From Pochonia chlamydosporia 170 (lineage: Eukaryota; Ascomycota; Sordariomycetes; Hypocreales; Clavicipitaceae): 64,000 bases of DNA. The position numbers and the translations under genes were made by a program. Where the stretch lies: assembly GCF_001653235.2 (NCBI RefSeq), contig NC_035792.1, positions 2,914,001 to 2,978,000 on the forward strand. The letters run 5' to 3'. The notes under the pieces are model-generated. The model was not told the DNA's origin. It made no database searches and saw only the letters and a list, made by a program, of their open reading frames with translations. Below are positions 61,539 to 64,000 of the stretch, in pieces. Numbering within the stretch: position 1 is the stretch's first letter; every line of letters starts with the position of its first letter.

Positions 61539-64000
61539 TTATGAATTCAGCGTGTTGATCATCATCTTTCGCTTGGTCTTGTCAGTAACCAGCAAATGTC
61601 GGCTTTCAAACATAATCTTCATCGTGTCGACAATGCGGTGGAAACTGCTGGCCGCCCCGCGTTCTTGAGTAAATCGCACAATGCAAAGTGGCTGCTTCCT
61701 GCCGTGTTCAATTACCGTCATAATCTCCGCAGCAAATTCAACTTCCTTCAAATTCAGATCTGTCGCATCCATTAGTCTCACATTTCATCAAAGCGTCAGT
61801 GCCCAATGAAAACATACAGTTCTTAGCTCCGAGTCTTCCAAAAACAATGTTGCGCTGCTTGTCAACCTGGATGCCCCTCATGCCGTAACGACGCCATTCT
61901 CGCAGCAAAATTACAACCTCCTGACGAGCTCGTTTGCTGGACAGGGTCATGCAAAGGTAGCTGGTAGCTGGTTTGACGCGGAACAAGCGCGTAAGCCAAT
62001 TCTGCTTGACTTCAACGTTGCGAGCGCTGCCTGAGCTCGACGGAGCCATGCCGGATCGTCGTTTGCTCGCAACTGTGTGATTACCCATTCCATGGTTTTC
62101 AGGCACATCATGTAAACCTGCACCAGTGGTTAGCTTCTATCCCAAGTCCAATACACATCTTTGAGTTTCTTTTGTCTCTACCTTCAATGCTCATGCCAGA
62201 ATCCTTGCCTTTGTTACTCTTCCAGAATGGGAAAGAAAAGTTCCTCTTTTTCCCCTGCTCCCCAAAGTCCTCCTCGGAGCCAGGTTGCTTGGAATCTGCC
62301 GAGGTGCTTGCCCTACGCGCTTCCCTGCTGCCAGGAGCTGTGGTGGAATCGGCGCGGGATGCTCGCTTGAACCAAGACGTCTTCTTCTTCTTGGGAGCTG
62401 TTTCTGCATCGTAGATGTGGTCATCGTACTCCTCGGTATCGTATACAACCTGCTGCTGAAGAGGGTGTGCGAGACTTTCGTCTTTGGATCTGGCCCTCTT
62501 TTGGTCATCAACTGCGCTCGAAAACTTTGGAGTGCCTCCCAAGAGAGGTGAGTTGACGACCCGGATAGTATTCTCAACCTTGCTAAGATATTCCATACTA
62601 CGGTTCTTTTCATTTGCCCGTCTCATTGGGCTGTGTGGTGGAGCAGATACAATGCGAGTTCCATCGCCATGCAGCCCAGCATTTTCATTGATCGAAGGCA
62701 GCGTGGACAACTTTCTATTAGCCTGGCTGTGAGCAGGAGCTGAGACAATGCGACGGTCAACCTGCCTGGGAGGAAGGACTGCAACCCTGCTGGCTTCTTC
62801 CATACAGGTATCCATATCATCGTCTCCATCTGGCGAAGTTGGCTGCACGTCAGCCTTGCAAGATGCGGTGACACGACTTTGCATGCTAGCATCTTTGGGC
62901 AGTGGGGGCAAAGGTCGACTGTGCCAGGAGGCACTCGATACTTCCGTGGCTGGAGAAATAGTCGTCGTTGGGCTTTCCAACGAAATGGAGAAGGGATTAG
63001 ATTCTCGGTATCTGCGATCCCCATCAGTGGTAGAGGAGTCGCATTCTGAGTCGTAAACAACCAGGGAGCTCTTGAATGCTTCATCGCAATCCTTGGCACA
63101 AGTGTTGCTAAATTTGCGCAGCTCCTCATGAAAGATCATAGAAGCACCACTCTGTTTGGAATAGCGGTCCGCGGGGCCGCCCATTGCCTTGGGATATGTA
63201 CCACCAGCTGTCCTGGACATTTCTGGACTTGGGGATCTAGCAGCTGGTGCCGACGCCCGTTGAGGAGTCCCAATGCCAGTCATATTGCCAGATACGGACT
63301 TGCGATTAGCAGCTCGCGGACCAGGTCCAGCAGAATTCGACCGCTTACGAACGTGCGAGAAGTCTACGCCACGCTTATGACGAAGACTAGGCACTCGTAT
63401 CTGGGGGGTTCCTTGGCGGCTGCTTTGGAGTGAGGCTAGCGATCCGCGTGAAGATTGTGGTCTGCTTGTAAGAGAGCCTCTTGTCGAGTTTGCTCGCATG
63501 CGGCGGGCATTGGAGCCGCTGCGCGTCCTATTAGCTTGCCCTTGCCCGGCTGCAGTTGAGGTGACAACCTGGCCGTCACGATGTATGACAATCTTTGCTT
63601 GGCTGACTTGGGAGTCACAACGCTGCGGCAGGCGACTGCTGCGATAGGGGTCATAACTTCCATTCTCCGTTTCGGCGGCATTCGAGATGACAGTGAAGCG
63701 CGAAATAGAGCGCCCGTGTCCATTGGCTCTGGGCTTCTCGAACTGACAGGTCGAAATACGTTTCTTCCAGATGGCTGGCTTGAGGTGGTGGTAGTCGCTC
63801 ATGGAGTGGGCCAGTTCAGGCTTGAAGTCCTCCAGCTGCTTGTTCCGATAGTTATACAGCAACCAATAAAAGGCTTTCTGGTCATTGGCCCTAGTTAATC
63901 ATGTTAGATGTGTACTTGTAGAATAGTTCATTGGAGTGGTGATGGGAGCGCCACGAGTAACTTACTCTTCGCGTGTAAGCTTAAGAGCTAGATCATGCTC
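61539..64000 (-). CDS. Gin4/Hsl1/Kcc4-type (Nim1-related) protein kinase, C-terminal part, runs off the window
   Basis: Exons on the minus strand in the window: 64000-63966, 63890-62182, 62117-61818 and 61759-61539, giving 755 codons in one frame; introns are 75, 64 and 58 nt. The kinase domain should lie beyond the window edge. What is here starts in the linker after it (LTREEANDQKAFYWLLYNYR), then a long disordered Ser/Arg/Pro-rich region with repeated RIVSAPAHS/RIVSAPPHS boxes and a basic WFKRASR patch. The last about 110 residues begin NWLTRLFRVKPAT and include IEHGRKQPLCIVRFTQERGA, matching the fungal KA1 domain that binds anionic membranes in septin-associated kinases. It probably localises to the septum or bud neck-like sites and controls septins and mitotic entry. 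The kinase part is inferred, since it is not in view. Confidence 0.78.

Overview
This is a 64 kb stretch of filamentous ascomycete nuclear DNA. The genes are split by short introns (46-211 nt) with GTAAGT/GTATGT/GTACGT-type donors and CTAAC/CTGAC-type branch points. The gene set (Gcn5, V-ATPase E, Mcm1, Ctr copper transporter, glyoxysomal malate synthase, Gin4-like kinase with a fungal KA1 domain) fits a Sordariomycete, most likely Hypocreales; the order is an inference from overall resemblance. There are no operons, tRNA or rRNA genes, CRISPR arrays, or intact transposons that I could recognise.

Layout. 2.7-12.4 kb is a normal, gene-dense housekeeping block: GCN5 (+), a CANIN/SLF2-like Smc5/6-associated protein (+), VMA4 (-) head-to-head with a NIPA/DUF803 transporter (+), then a tetraspanin (-) tail-to-tail with the transporter. 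From 12.4 to 24.9 kb the sequence is gene-poor. It holds an F-box gene (-) whose repeat-rich 5' part is separated by a frameshift, three decayed copies of a ~90-130 bp dispersed repeat, and a long gene-free stretch leading to the MADS-box gene MCM1 (+, 24.9-26.0 kb). A Ctr-type copper transporter (-) lies at 28.4-29.1 kb.

At 31.6-34.9 kb is the most unusual region: five tandem minus-strand paralogues, four intact and one decayed, of a tiny Cys-rich protein family. Each starts Met-Cys with the next Cys at position 11, and each has a TATA-like box 150-182 bp upstream of the start. After a further 5 kb without a convincing gene comes a two-finger C2H2 transcription factor (-, 39.8-41.1 kb). It is preceded by about 15.7 kb without a recognisable gene, rich in simple repeats. 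The window closes with malate synthase (-, 56.8-58.9 kb), whose peroxisomal PTS1 signal sits alone in a tiny last exon, and the C-terminal half of a Gin4/Hsl1-type kinase (-, 61.5 kb to the window end).

The genes do not form one pathway. Both transcription-factor genes sit next to the largest gene-free upstream regions (7.7 and 15.7 kb), and the accessory-looking material (Cys-rich cluster, F-box repeat gene, decayed repeats) lies between the conserved blocks. All gene structures were inferred by reading splice sites and frames by eye; lengths quoted assume those splice sites.
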